From contig NZ_FOPC01000001.1 in assembly GCF_900113375.1 (NCBI RefSeq), positions 124,001 through 188,000 on the forward strand: a stretch of 64,000 nt of DNA. The letters are read 5' to 3'. Origin of the DNA: Algoriphagus hitonicola. GTDB taxonomy: Bacteria > Bacteroidota > Bacteroidia > Cytophagales > Cyclobacteriaceae. Position numbers and translations under genes: made by a program. Positions 1 through 8,591 of the stretch are shown here, in pieces (the first letter of the stretch is position 1; each line of letters opens with the position of its first letter). Under the pieces are notes generated by a model, which did not search any database, was not told the origin of the DNA, and was given only the letters and a program-made list of their open reading frames with translations.

Positions 1-2
1 TC

Positions 3-2510
3 AAAGAGGTGATCTCACTCAGCCGCGAGGAAGCGCTTCGCCTGGGTCATGATTATATCGGTACAGAGCACCTCTTGCTGGGGATGATTCGTGAGGGCGA
101 AGGTGTGGCTGTTTCCATTCTCAAAAAGCTGGGGGTGCCTTTGGATGAGCTTCGATCATCGATCGAACGCGCAGTGAAAGGTACTGCAAACCACAATGTA
201 AAGAATATGGCAAATATCCCTCTGACCCGACAGTCGGAGAAGGTGTTGAAAATAACGTATCTGGAAGCTAAAATTTTCAAAAGTCAATTGATCGGAACGG
301 AGCATCTGTTGCTTTCCATTTTGAGAGATGAGGAAAATATAGCCACCCAGATTCTTAATAAATTTGACATCAATTATGAAGCCGTGAAAGAGATGCTGGA
401 AATGCAATCCGATCCCGGAATGACTCCGCGCTCACGAGCTGAGGCAGAGGATTCGGATGATGATGGATCCAAATTATTTGGTAACCCTGGTAGTGGGAGC
501 GGAGCCTCCAAAGCAGGTGCGGAAAAATCGCGTACCCCGGTTTTGGATAATTTTGGTCGGGACCTGACCAAAATGGCAGAGGATGACAAACTTGATCCGA
601 TTATCGGTAGAGAGAAAGAAATCGAGCGGGTAGCTCAGATTTTATCACGAAGAAAAAAGAATAATCCAATTCTTATCGGTGAGCCCGGAGTAGGGAAAAC
701 CGCTATTGCCGAAGGTTTGGCATTGAGAATTATCCAGAAAAAAGTATCCCGTGTACTTTTCAATAAGCGCGTGGTTACGTTGGACCTGGCTTCTTTGGTA
801 GCAGGAACCAAATATAGAGGGCAATTTGAAGAGCGAATGAAGGCCGTGATGAATGAGCTGGAAAAGTCGCCGAATGTAATCTTATTCATCGATGAGCTGC
901 ATACTATTGTTGGTGCTGGAGGAGCTTCGGGTTCACTTGATGCCTCTAACATGTTCAAGCCGGCACTTGCCCGTGGAGAAATCCAATGTATCGGAGCTAC
1001 TACACTTGATGAATATCGTCAGTATATCGAGAAAGATGGAGCCTTGGCCCGAAGATTCCAGATGGTGATGGTGGATGCCACCTCTCCGGAGGAAACCATC
1101 CAGATCCTAAATAACATCAAGGATAAGTACGAAGATCACCACAATGTAAACTATACACCTGAGGCCATCGATGCCTGTGTGAAAATGTCCGACCGATATA
1201 TTTCTGACCGATTCCTTCCGGATAAAGCCATTGATATTTTGGATGAGGCTGGGGCACGGGTTCACATCAACAATATCCACGTACCGGAAGATATTTTGAA
1301 GCTGGAAGAAGAAGTGGAGAATATCAAAACGGAAAAAAATCGGGTAGTCAAATCCCAGAAATACGAAGAGGCTGCACAGCTGCGGGATAAGGAGAAAAAA
1401 CTACTCGAGCAACTGGATCAAGCCAAATTGCGATGGGAAGAGGAGAGCAAGTCTAAGCGGTTTACCGTGGACGAGGACAGTGTCGCGGAAGTGATCGCCA
1501 TGATGACCGGGATTCCTGCCAAGCGAATCGCACAAAATGAAGGTGCGAAACTGCTGAATATGAATACAGAGCTTTCTGGAAAAGTGATTGGTCAGGAAGA
1601 AGCGATCAAGAAGTTGACCAAAGCCATTCAGCGAACTCGGGTAGGACTGAAAGATCCTAAAAAGCCGATTGGTTCCTTTATTTTCCTTGGACCTACCGGT
1701 GTGGGTAAAACCGAATTGGCCAAAATGCTGGCCACTTACCTATTCGACAAAGAAGATTCCTTGATCCGAATCGATATGTCCGAATACATGGAGAAATTCT
1801 CCGTTTCCCGATTGGTGGGAGCGCCTCCAGGATATGTGGGGTATGAAGAGGGTGGACAGTTGACCGAAAAGGTGAGAAGAAAGCCTTATTCTGTGGTATT
1901 GCTTGACGAAATCGAAAAAGCTCACCCGGATGTATTCAATATTCTTCTCCAAGTGTTGGACGATGGGATTTTGACAGATGGATTGGGTAGAAGAGTAGAT
2001 TTTCGAAATACCATCATCATCATGACTTCGAATATTGGGGTTCGTGATTTGAAGGACTTTGGAGCAGGAATCGGTTTTGCAAGTAAGGCGAAGCAGGACA
2101 ATCAGGATGAAATCATGAAATCCACGATTCAGTCTGCCTTGAAAAAAGCCTTCAGTCCGGAATTCCTCAATCGCTTGGATGACGTAGTGGTATTTAATTC
2201 GCTGACTCAGGATCATATCTTTAAGATTATCGATATTTCCCTGAAGAAGCTTTTCCACAGAATCACCGATCTAGGATATCAGATCGAACTGACCGAAAAA
2301 GCAAAAACCTTCCTTGCCGAAAAAGGATACGATCAGCAGTATGGTGCCAGACCACTTAACCGTGCGATTCAGAAATACTTGGAAGATGCAGTAGCAGAGG
2401 AAATCCTCAAGGGCGACTTGTCCGAAGGAGATGTGATTACTGCCGACTATCCGGGTGAAGGTTCGGAGTTGACTATTTCAGTGAAAAAGAAAGAAAAGGC
2501 CGAAGAATAA
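3..2510 (+). CDS. clpC: ATP-dependent Clp protease ATPase subunit ClpC (5' partial)
   Basis: ClpC-type AAA+ unfoldase that feeds substrates to ClpP in the cytoplasm. The frame is open from the window edge (K-E-V-I-S-L-S), so the true start lies upstream. Two Clp_N repeats come first (two TEHLLL motifs), then AAA-1 (Walker A GEPGVGKT near residue 224, Walker B ILFIDE), a UVR-type coiled coil (KYEEAAQLRDKEKKLLEQL), AAA-2 (Walker A GPTGVGKT) and a C-terminal D2-small domain. An IGF tripeptide near residue 688 sits where the ClpP-docking loop is expected. A GTG at position 9 is internal and not the start. A terminator follows 20 bases downstream. Confidence 0.97.
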   Translation, partial: KEVISLSREEALRLGHDYIGTEHLLLGMIREGEGVAVSILKKLGVPLDELRSSIERAVKGTANHNVKNMANIPLTRQSEKVLKITYLEAKIFKSQLIGTEHLLLSILRDEENIATQILNKFDINYEAVKEMLEMQSDPGMTPRSRAEAEDSDDDGSKLFGNPGSGSGASKAGAEKSRTPVLDNFGRDLTKMAEDDKLDPIIGREKEIERVAQILSRRKKNNPILIGEPGVGKTAIAEGLALRIIQKKVSRVLFNKRVVTLDLASLVAGTKYRGQFEERMKAVMNELEKSPNVILFIDELHTIVGAGGASGSLDASNMFKPALARGEIQCIGATTLDEYRQYIEKDGALARRFQMVMVDATSPEETIQILNNIKDKYEDHHNVNYTPEAIDACVKMSDRYISDRFLPDKAIDILDEAGARVHINNIHVPEDILKLEEEVENIKTEKNRVVKSQKYEEAAQLRDKEKKLLEQLDQAKLRWEEESKSKRFTVDEDSVAEVIAMMTGIPAKRIAQNEGAKLLNMNTELSGKVIGQEEAIKKLTKAIQRTRVGLKDPKKPIGSFIFLGPTGVGKTELAKMLATYLFDKEDSLIRIDMSEYMEKFSVSRLVGAPPGYVGYEEGGQLTEKVRRKPYSVVLLDEIEKAHPDVFNILLQVLDDGILTDGLGRRVDFRNTIIIMTSNIGVRDLKDFGAGIGFASKAKQDNQDEIMKSTIQSALKKAFSPEFLNRLDDVVVFNSLTQDHIFKIIDISLKKLFHRITDLGYQIELTEKAKTFLAEKGYDQQYGARPLNRAIQKYLEDAVAEEILKGDLSEGDVITADYPGEGSELTISVKKKEKAEE

Positions 2511-2530
2511 TTGTCAAGTTTATAAAATTG

Positions 2531-2566
2531 AAAATCCCTAGGCCGATAAGTCTAGGGATTTTTTTA
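2531..2566 (+). terminator. Rho-independent terminator of clpC
   Basis: AAAATCCCTAG and CTAGGGATTTT form an 11-bp stem around a short loop and run into a T tract, 20 bases after the clpC stop. Confidence 0.85.
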
Positions 2567-2629
2567 TACCCTACTGGTGCAAGTATTCTGATTTACCGTC
2601 CAAAAACAAGTTTGTTCCTTCTCTTTTCC

Positions 2630-2917
2630 TCAAATCGAAAGAATAAAAAACAACAAAGAAACCGCCAAAATCAAGGTCATCACTTTGGCTTTTTCTACGG
2701 TTTCCGTACTGATTTTTCGCTTACGAAGCACTAATACAGCAAGACTCAGACCGATCAGTTGAAGTAAAATAGCCACCCCGTTAAGTGGTCCCATAGGAGC
2801 TTGATAAAAAATAAAGTGGGAATTCAGTAGGGAAATAGTTCCCAAGACGATTCCCGTAATTCCAAATAAAAAGGAGCGCTGCAATAATACGCTTTCCGGC
2901 TGATTGGTCCATTTCAT
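2630..2917 (-). CDS. Small membrane protein, function unknown
   Basis: A 95-residue protein starting MKWTNQPESV with three predicted membrane helices (LLQRSFLFGITGIVLGTISL; GVAILLQLIGLSLAVLVL; TLILAVSLLFFILSI). The open frame extends 16 codons further upstream, but the ATG at 2917 is the better start because it leaves a short cytoplasmic N-terminus before the first helix. Convergent with clpC and divergent from the next gene. I recognise no family; the layout is typical of small uncharacterised Bacteroidota integral membrane proteins. Confidence 0.6.
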   Translation of the reverse strand: MKWTNQPESVLLQRSFLFGITGIVLGTISLLNSHFIFYQAPMGPLNGVAILLQLIGLSLAVLVLRKRKISTETVEKAKVMTLILAVSLLFFILSI

Positions 2918-3073
2918 ACTTGCTAGACTTAAATTATGCCTCGAAGATAAGCAAGCCACTATCAAATCGTAGCCTTTGAAAGTGAATTCCTGATTAATTA
3001 TCCCAGTTTTTTGGGTCCAACTGCGATTTGTTAATTTTTCTCCAATAGCTTAACTTCAAAAAACGCTTTCCTT

Positions 3074-4111
3074 ATGTCCTCTCGTCGAAAATTTCTTCAA
3101 ACCTCCTCCCTAATAGGCCTAGCTATGAGCATCAAACCAAATTTAATCTATTCCAACCCTTCCATGATTTTAGGCCATGGCGATTTTAAATATCAGGTAG
3201 ATAAAAAATGGGGGATGCTGGATTTCGCAAAATTCCCCGTGAATAATTGTCATGAAATGGTGATGGATCGTAAAAAGCGGATGATTCTGCTCACAGACGA
3301 AGCTAAAAATAATGTGATCATTTACGATCAATCCGGGAAGTACCTGGACTCTTGGACGCTGAATCTTGCTGCGGCCCATGGTCTTACTTTGGTGGATGAA
3401 GGAGATGCCGAGTACCTGTGGATCGTGGACAATGGAGGAAAAGTCCTGAAAACCACATTGGAAGGAAAAATCGTAACCGAGATTGCTTCTCCGATATCTG
3501 AAGGAATCTATGAGCAAAATATGCCCTATGTGCCTACCGAAACAGCCATTGCTCCAAACGGTGACTTGTACATTGCAGACGGATACGGTTCCCAGTACTT
3601 TTTACACTATGATTCGAAGGGGAATTTTATCCGGAAATTTGGTGGGGACGGACACGAAGATCATCAGTTTAAGACCGCCCATGGCATTACCATTGATCAG
3701 CGAGGAGGGAAAGAACCCACTTTATTGTGTACTTCGAGAGGACATAATTCTTTCAAGCGTTTTACGATGGATGGAAAATACTTGGAGACGATATTTTTAC
3801 CCGGAGCTTTCGTTTGTCGACCTGTCATTGATGGCGATGAACTCTATGCAGGCGTATGCTGGTCCCGACTTAAGTACCTGGAGCAAATGGATAATTCGGG
3901 ATTTGTAACGATTTTAAATAAAGAAAACAAGGTAGTTTCCAATCCGGGAGGCACGTCCCCTACGTACGTGGATGGAGAACTGCAATTAATCAAGCAAGAG
4001 AATCCCGTATTCCAGCATTGCCATGACGTATGCATAGATCAGGACAAAAACATCTACGTCTGCCAGTGGAACGCCGGAAAATCATATCCTATCAAACTGA
4101 TCAGAGTTTAA
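3074..4111 (+). CDS. Secreted NHL-repeat-like 6-bladed beta-propeller with Tat-type signal
   Basis: 345 residues. The N-terminus MSSRRKFLQTSSLIGLAMS is a twin-arginine signal (S-R-R-K-F-L), so export of a folded protein is likely. The rest is built of NHL/SMP30-like blades: repeated hydrophobic-Asp-x-x-Gly-x-hydrophobic strands such as NVIIYDQSGKYLDSW, PNGDLYIADGYGS, FIRKFGGDGHEDHQF and DKNIYVCQWNAGK. Such proteins are often annotated as NHL-repeat or peptidylglycine-monooxygenase-like; no catalytic residues can be assigned, so a role in binding or hydrolysing sugars or other ligands is only inference. Single-gene unit. Confidence 0.75.
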   Translation: MSSRRKFLQTSSLIGLAMSIKPNLIYSNPSMILGHGDFKYQVDKKWGMLDFAKFPVNNCHEMVMDRKKRMILLTDEAKNNVIIYDQSGKYLDSWTLNLAAAHGLTLVDEGDAEYLWIVDNGGKVLKTTLEGKIVTEIASPISEGIYEQNMPYVPTETAIAPNGDLYIADGYGSQYFLHYDSKGNFIRKFGGDGHEDHQFKTAHGITIDQRGGKEPTLLCTSRGHNSFKRFTMDGKYLETIFLPGAFVCRPVIDGDELYAGVCWSRLKYLEQMDNSGFVTILNKENKVVSNPGGTSPTYVDGELQLIKQENPVFQHCHDVCIDQDKNIYVCQWNAGKSYPIKLIRV

Positions 4112-4176
4112 TTTCGTTATAACTATCAAAAATGATTTTTATATCTTAATTTTATACTTTCAAATATTTTTCCAGA

Positions 4177-5472
4177 ATGAATTTGTCAAAAATTGACTGG
4201 CCTGATTCACTACACGATTTGCAGGCTAAAATTTCAGAAACTTTTGCATTGCTTGCCGGGCTTTTATTATTGTTTTTGGGAGCTTCTGATTACTTTCTCG
4301 GCCTGGGAGTCTTCATTATCACGGTCAAGTTTATCCTCGCCTTTCCTTTTTTTCTAGGGTATTTTTGGATGAAAAAAAAGGGGAATCATAATCTGGTGAT
4401 TCAGTTGCTTTTAGCGGTAGGATTATTGGCTGTGACCTTAAATTATTTCTATAATGAAGGCTATCGTGGACCTACGATTTACACCATTTTTATAGTAATC
4501 GTATCTGTTGGAATTTTTATCAAAAAGAAACTAGTTCAGTTTATTTGGCTTGGAGGTGCTATTCTACTTTATTCCACATTTTTCTATTTAGAAATCAAAA
4601 ACATCATCGTAGTAGAGCAGCATTATACTGGTCTGGAAAATTTATTTTGGGACCATATCGTCACCTTGTTGTGGTGCGGGCTTTTCGTTTTTTTTGGAGT
4701 ATATATTTTTGTGAGCAACTATCAGAAACAAAATGTTACTTTAGAAAATCTCCGTAAACTCAATGAGCAAAACCTAAAGGAACTTTCGGAAATCAATCTG
4801 AAAAAAAATCAACTCCTGGCGATGCTTACCCATGATTTGAAAAATCCTATCGGGACCTTAAGTACAACTCTTGATCTCATGGATGCCATGGAAATGGATG
4901 AAAGAGAGTTGGATATTATTTTCAAGGATCTAAAAAATCAAAGTTTTCACCTCAATAATGTCCTAAACAATACCCTGAGTTGGGTGAAAACTGAGCTTTC
5001 TGATTTGGAGGCCGAGTTGGTTTCGTGTAGTCTTTTGAAGTTTAGTGAGGAGCTGGTCAAAACAATGGAATCTCAGGCTAATCGCAAAAATCAACACATC
5101 CAATTTGAGTTTTTGGGTGAAGATAGAACGCTAGAATTGGAGGCGAATGAGATCAGAATTATTCTCAAAAACCTATTGGATAATGCCATCAAGTTTTCTC
5201 CAGAAGGCAGTACAATTCACTTTCAGCTCAGCGTGGATAATCAAAAAATCCGTTGGGAGGTCATTAATAGTGGGATAAGTATTCCTAAAGAAATCCGAAA
5301 AAACCTTTTTGAGTTTCAGGTAAAATCCTCTTTTGGAACCAAGCGGGAAAAAGGCACTGGGCTTGGACTTCATTTGTGTAAAAAGATTGCAGATAGCTTA
5401 GGAATTCATCTGGGTTTTGATCTCTCAACCCATGGAGAGAACCGCTTTTTTCTAGTTCGGGAAAACCAATAA
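4177..5472 (+). CDS. Membrane sensor histidine kinase
   Basis: 431 residues. The first ~180 carry about six membrane helices, with no obvious periplasmic sensor domain, then a short coiled coil. HisKA follows with the H-box LLAMLTHDLKNP (phospho-acceptor His219) and HATPase_c with N-box LKNLLDNAIKFSPEGS (about residue 330) and G-box GTGLGLHLCKKIADSLG (about residue 392). No receiver domain is fused and no response regulator is adjacent, so the partner is encoded elsewhere. Its stop codon directly abuts the stop of the convergent lutC gene with no base between them. Confidence 0.9.
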   Translation: MNLSKIDWPDSLHDLQAKISETFALLAGLLLLFLGASDYFLGLGVFIITVKFILAFPFFLGYFWMKKKGNHNLVIQLLLAVGLLAVTLNYFYNEGYRGPTIYTIFIVIVSVGIFIKKKLVQFIWLGGAILLYSTFFYLEIKNIIVVEQHYTGLENLFWDHIVTLLWCGLFVFFGVYIFVSNYQKQNVTLENLRKLNEQNLKELSEINLKKNQLLAMLTHDLKNPIGTLSTTLDLMDAMEMDERELDIIFKDLKNQSFHLNNVLNNTLSWVKTELSDLEAELVSCSLLKFSEELVKTMESQANRKNQHIQFEFLGEDRTLELEANEIRIILKNLLDNAIKFSPEGSTIHFQLSVDNQKIRWEVINSGISIPKEIRKNLFEFQVKSSFGTKREKGTGLGLHLCKKIADSLGIHLGFDLSTHGENRFFLVRENQ

Positions 5473-6042
5473 TTAATCTTCACACCAAACTACTCGAAGA
5501 CTTTTTGCCCCGTGGGCTCCGATGACCAAGGATTGTTCGATATCCGCAGTTTTAGAAGGCCCAGCCAAAAAGAGTCCAAAGCCCGAGTTCGAATCTTGAA
5601 TCCGTTTATAGGCATCGTGCATCGTCGCGACAAGCTGCTTTTTGCTAAGGATAATGACTAGATGCTCGGTGATAAAAGGAAGGGCTCTTAGGTTTAGATT
5701 TTTATCATCCAACCAAATGGCGCCGTTTTCGGCTGTTCCAAACTGTCCGTCTATAATTGCCAAATTCAACTCAGCCAACTCGTGCGCATCTGTTGGGATT
5801 TGGATAGAATTAGGGTAATTAAAATGCTTGGATATACTGAGTACTTGTTCAAATTCCTGACTTTTCAGCCAATTTTCAAATTCACTTAGTTCAAAGACTT
5901 CCCCTTTATTGGCTTCAATAGCTTTTTTAAATCCAGACACCAGGTTTTTTGCGGAGGATATCAAATTCCATTCGGGCAAAGGTTTATCGGCGACCGGATT
6001 GCCAGTTCTGAGTTTTTCTAAAATTATACTTCTGCTGTTCAT
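5473..6042 (-). CDS. lutC: Lactate utilization protein C (LUD domain)
   Basis: 189-residue LUD-domain protein, third gene of lutABC. LutABC is an iron-sulfur L-lactate dehydrogenase complex that oxidises lactate to pyruvate at the membrane face. Visible features are the N-terminal helix, a central region around HLVIILSKKQLV, and the C-terminal FLAGPSKTADIEQSLVIGAHG typical of the LutC/YkgG family. ATG overlaps the lutB stop (ATGA), indicating translational coupling. Convergent and abutting with the histidine kinase. Confidence 0.93.
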   Translation of the reverse strand: MNSRSIILEKLRTGNPVADKPLPEWNLISSAKNLVSGFKKAIEANKGEVFELSEFENWLKSQEFEQVLSISKHFNYPNSIQIPTDAHELAELNLAIIDGQFGTAENGAIWLDDKNLNLRALPFITEHLVIILSKKQLVATMHDAYKRIQDSNSGFGLFLAGPSKTADIEQSLVIGAHGAKSLRVVWCED

Positions 6043-7397
6043 AAACGATTATTTTTATACCAATCCCGAAAGCTCTCTTTGGGTACTTGGGGCAGGTCCC
6101 GTTGCTTTCCCCAGCTATTCAAAGGGTGATACAGAATAGAATTCGGCAATGCTTGAATTACTTTCCGCATCAAGGTACCTGAAATTCGATAGGCAAGGGG
6201 ACTTTTAAAAATCCCTGAGGCCAGTTTCATGCTTAGGTTTTTTGGCCGATCGGGGTTGGCTTTGGTGATTTCTTGACGCCATTCGTAAAGCTGCTCATGA
6301 ATATTGATTTTCACTGGACAGACATCACTGCAGGAGCCGCAAAGCGTGGAGGCAAATGGTAGGGTGCTGTGTTTTTTGAGATCTGTCCCAGGAGATAAAA
6401 TGGAGCCAATTGGTCCCGGAACCGTGCTATCGTAGCTGTATCCCCCGCTTTTTCGGTAGATCGGACAGGTATTCATACAGGCTCCGCAGCGAATGCATTT
6501 TAGGGAATTTCGGAATTTTTCCCGTTTCAGTTGCGCACTTCTTCCATTATCCAAAAGGATCAAATGAATTTCCTTTCCGGATGCCGGACTTCTGAAATGG
6601 GAACTGTAATTGGTGATGGGTTGTCCCGTGGCCGACCTGGCCAAAATCCGCATAAACACGCCCAAATCTTTTCTGCGAGGAATGATTTTTTCGATTCCCA
6701 TACAGGCGATATGGACATCAGCTAAGTGCACACCCATGTCGGCATTTCCTTCATTGGTACAAACCACAAATTCCCCGGTTTCGGCAACGGCAAAATTGAC
6801 TCCGGTTATTGCTACTTTGGCATTTAAGAATTTTTCGCGGAGATGGATTCTTGCAGCCTGTGTTAAGTAGTAGGGGTCTTCATTTCCTTTTTCGGTTTGG
6901 AGTTTTTCGTGAAAAAGCTCGGAAATTTCCCGTTTTTTCAAGTGAATAGCCGGCAATACAATATGACTGGGCGGCTGATTCAGAAACTGAACGATCCGCT
7001 CGCCCAAGTCGGTGTCCACTACTTCCACTCCGTTTTTTTCCAAAAAGGGATTCAGGTGACATTCCTCGGTCAGGATGGATTTACTTTTGACGATGGATTG
7101 ACACTGTTTGCTTTGGATAATATCCAGAACCAAGCGATTGTGTTCCTCTGCGTTTTGAGCCCAGTGAACTTGAATTCCATTTTTATTGGCATTTCGTTCA
7201 AACTCCTCCAGATAATCCGCCAAGTGATCCAACACATGATCCTTGATTTGGGAGGCAGTTTCCCGTAATTCTTCCCATTCCGGAATAGTCTTGGTGATTA
7301 GGTCCCGTTTTTTTCTAACAAACCACAAGGTCTCGTCATGCCATTGGGTTTTCTCAGCATCTTGGATAAATAGGCTTGCTTTTTCCGAATGGCTCAT
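6039..7397 (-). CDS. lutB: Lactate utilization protein B, Fe-S protein with LUD domain
   Basis: 452 residues. The N-terminal LUD domain contains NFAVAETGEFVVCTNEGNAD; the C-terminal ferredoxin-like part has two cysteine clusters, CIRCGACMNTCPIYRKSGG and CGSCSDVCP, expected to bind 4Fe-4S centres. A C-terminal DUF3390-like tail follows. It overlaps lutA upstream and lutC downstream by four bases each, so the three genes form one coupled operon. Length matches Bacillus and Campylobacter LutB homologues. Confidence 0.95.
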   Translation of the reverse strand: MSHSEKASLFIQDAEKTQWHDETLWFVRKKRDLITKTIPEWEELRETASQIKDHVLDHLADYLEEFERNANKNGIQVHWAQNAEEHNRLVLDIIQSKQCQSIVKSKSILTEECHLNPFLEKNGVEVVDTDLGERIVQFLNQPPSHIVLPAIHLKKREISELFHEKLQTEKGNEDPYYLTQAARIHLREKFLNAKVAITGVNFAVAETGEFVVCTNEGNADMGVHLADVHIACMGIEKIIPRRKDLGVFMRILARSATGQPITNYSSHFRSPASGKEIHLILLDNGRSAQLKREKFRNSLKCIRCGACMNTCPIYRKSGGYSYDSTVPGPIGSILSPGTDLKKHSTLPFASTLCGSCSDVCPVKINIHEQLYEWRQEITKANPDRPKNLSMKLASGIFKSPLAYRISGTLMRKVIQALPNSILYHPLNSWGKQRDLPQVPKESFRDWYKNNRL

Positions 7398-8146
7398 GAT
7401 ATGGCTTGGTTTAGAATCTCGGCGATATGCATGAATTTCAGTTTTTCATGCTGTCTTTTGGCTATTCCCTCCAGGTGCATCAGGCAAGATACATCGCCGC
7501 CTGTGATGATTTCTACCTGATGGGAAGTATGATCCCGGAGACGATCATTGCCCATTTGCACGGAGAGAGCTTCTTCACTGACAGCAAAAGTTCCCCCAAA
7601 TCCACAGCATTCATCTTTTCGATCGAGCTCCACCCAATCCAGCCCTTCCAGTTGACTTAGGAGCTGTTTTGATTTGTTGAAATCTGCAATATTCAGTTCA
7701 CTACTCGCTCCCAATCTCAGGCCTCTTAAGCCGTGACAGGAGGCGTGATAACCTACCCGATGGGGAAATTTCCCCTGAATCGCCACTTTGAGAATATCAG
7801 TGAGAAACTCCGTGAGTTCAAAAATCTTGTCTTTGATTTCGGGAAAAGACGGGTGGATTTTTGCAGAAGCGGGAAAGTGCTCCTTGATATGGAGTACGCA
7901 GCTGCCGGATGGGGCTACGATGTAATCGAAATGCTGGAATTGTTCGATGAAATGCAGGGAACTCCCTTCGGTATCACGTTCATAACCCGAATTGGCCAAA
8001 GGCTGTCCGCAGCAAGTTTGTCCCAACGGAAAGCCTACTTGGCAACCTAGTTTCTCCAGCAACTCCAAACTGGCAATACCCACCTGGGGATAAAACTGGT
8101 CAATGTAGCAGGGGATAAATAATCCAATGTTTTTGTATTCAGGCAT
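7394..8146 (-). CDS. lutA: Lactate utilization protein A, cysteine-rich (CCG) domain protein
   Basis: About 250 residues with two CCG (cysteine-rich) domains: QTCCGQPLANSG and SCHGLRGL in the first half, ECCGFGGTFAV in the second. These modules bind Fe-S clusters in heterodisulfide-reductase-like and LutA/GlpC proteins. I chose the ATG at 8146 (MPEYKNIGLFIPCYID), which fits the family N-terminus; an in-frame TTG four codons upstream is less likely. First gene of lutABC, followed by a four-base overlap with lutB. No operator for a GntR or LysR regulator was recognised upstream. Confidence 0.93.
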   Translation of the reverse strand: MPEYKNIGLFIPCYIDQFYPQVGIASLELLEKLGCQVGFPLGQTCCGQPLANSGYERDTEGSSLHFIEQFQHFDYIVAPSGSCVLHIKEHFPASAKIHPSFPEIKDKIFELTEFLTDILKVAIQGKFPHRVGYHASCHGLRGLRLGASSELNIADFNKSKQLLSQLEGLDWVELDRKDECCGFGGTFAVSEEALSVQMGNDRLRDHTSHQVEIITGGDVSCLMHLEGIAKRQHEKLKFMHIAEILNQAIS

Positions 8147-8591
8147 GTTTTTAAGCAATAGATCTATCCTGCTTTGAAGAAGAGAATAGCGTAGGATTCT
8201 TCAATTTTTGTTTTCCTGTTCAATATCTGGTATCTAATGCTTAAAGCCAATGATATTCCGTGTCAAATTTAAAATTCAAGCGATAATAGCGGAAAAAACA
8301 CAGCTTTCGATTTAAACGTAACCTGATTAAAGTTTCAGCACAACGGCTTTTCTACTATCTTGAATGCGGAAATGTTAATTCTTTATTATGTATATCCGCT
8401 TTCTTACCAGTAAGAATTGTGCACGGACCAAAATGAGGGTTGAAGTTCAATTTAAGCAAACTTCGCCTGCCAGCCGAGGCTGGGTCATCGGTCATCGGTC
8501 TCCTGTGCTGAGCAAAGTCGAAGCATCCAGCCGCTTAAGCAAAGAAAATATGGCTACTGGTATAATTGCGGATAATCAGTTTCTTTATCTT
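8147..8591. other. Intergenic stretch with dispersed repeat sequence
   Basis: Divergent gap between lutA and the sulfatase, with no convincing gene. Positions 8461-8530 differ from the AT-rich surroundings: a perfect CCAGCC-GA-GGCTGG palindrome (8470-8483), a doubled GTCATCGG, and a GTGCTGAGCAAAGTCGAAGC element (8505-8524) that recurs in related form near 16107. The open frame of the sulfatase runs through this segment from 8388, but that is repeat DNA, not protein. Confidence 0.6.
8505..8524 (+). repeat. Dispersed TGAGC-x3-GTCGAA repeat, copy 1
   Basis: GTGCTGAGCAAAGTCGAAGC here compares with TTGGTGAGCGATGTCGAACC at 16107-16126; both lie between genes. Such elements are frequently scattered through Bacteroidota intergenic regions. 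Function unknown. Confidence 0.5.

Noticed and set aside
1740-2258. 172-codon minus-strand frame within clpC
   Set aside because: Shadow of the clpC coding sequence; no start context or domain.
8388-8591. Upstream extension of the sulfatase frame
   Set aside because: The extra codons run through a dispersed repeat and hide the lipoprotein signal; the ATG at 8592 is better.
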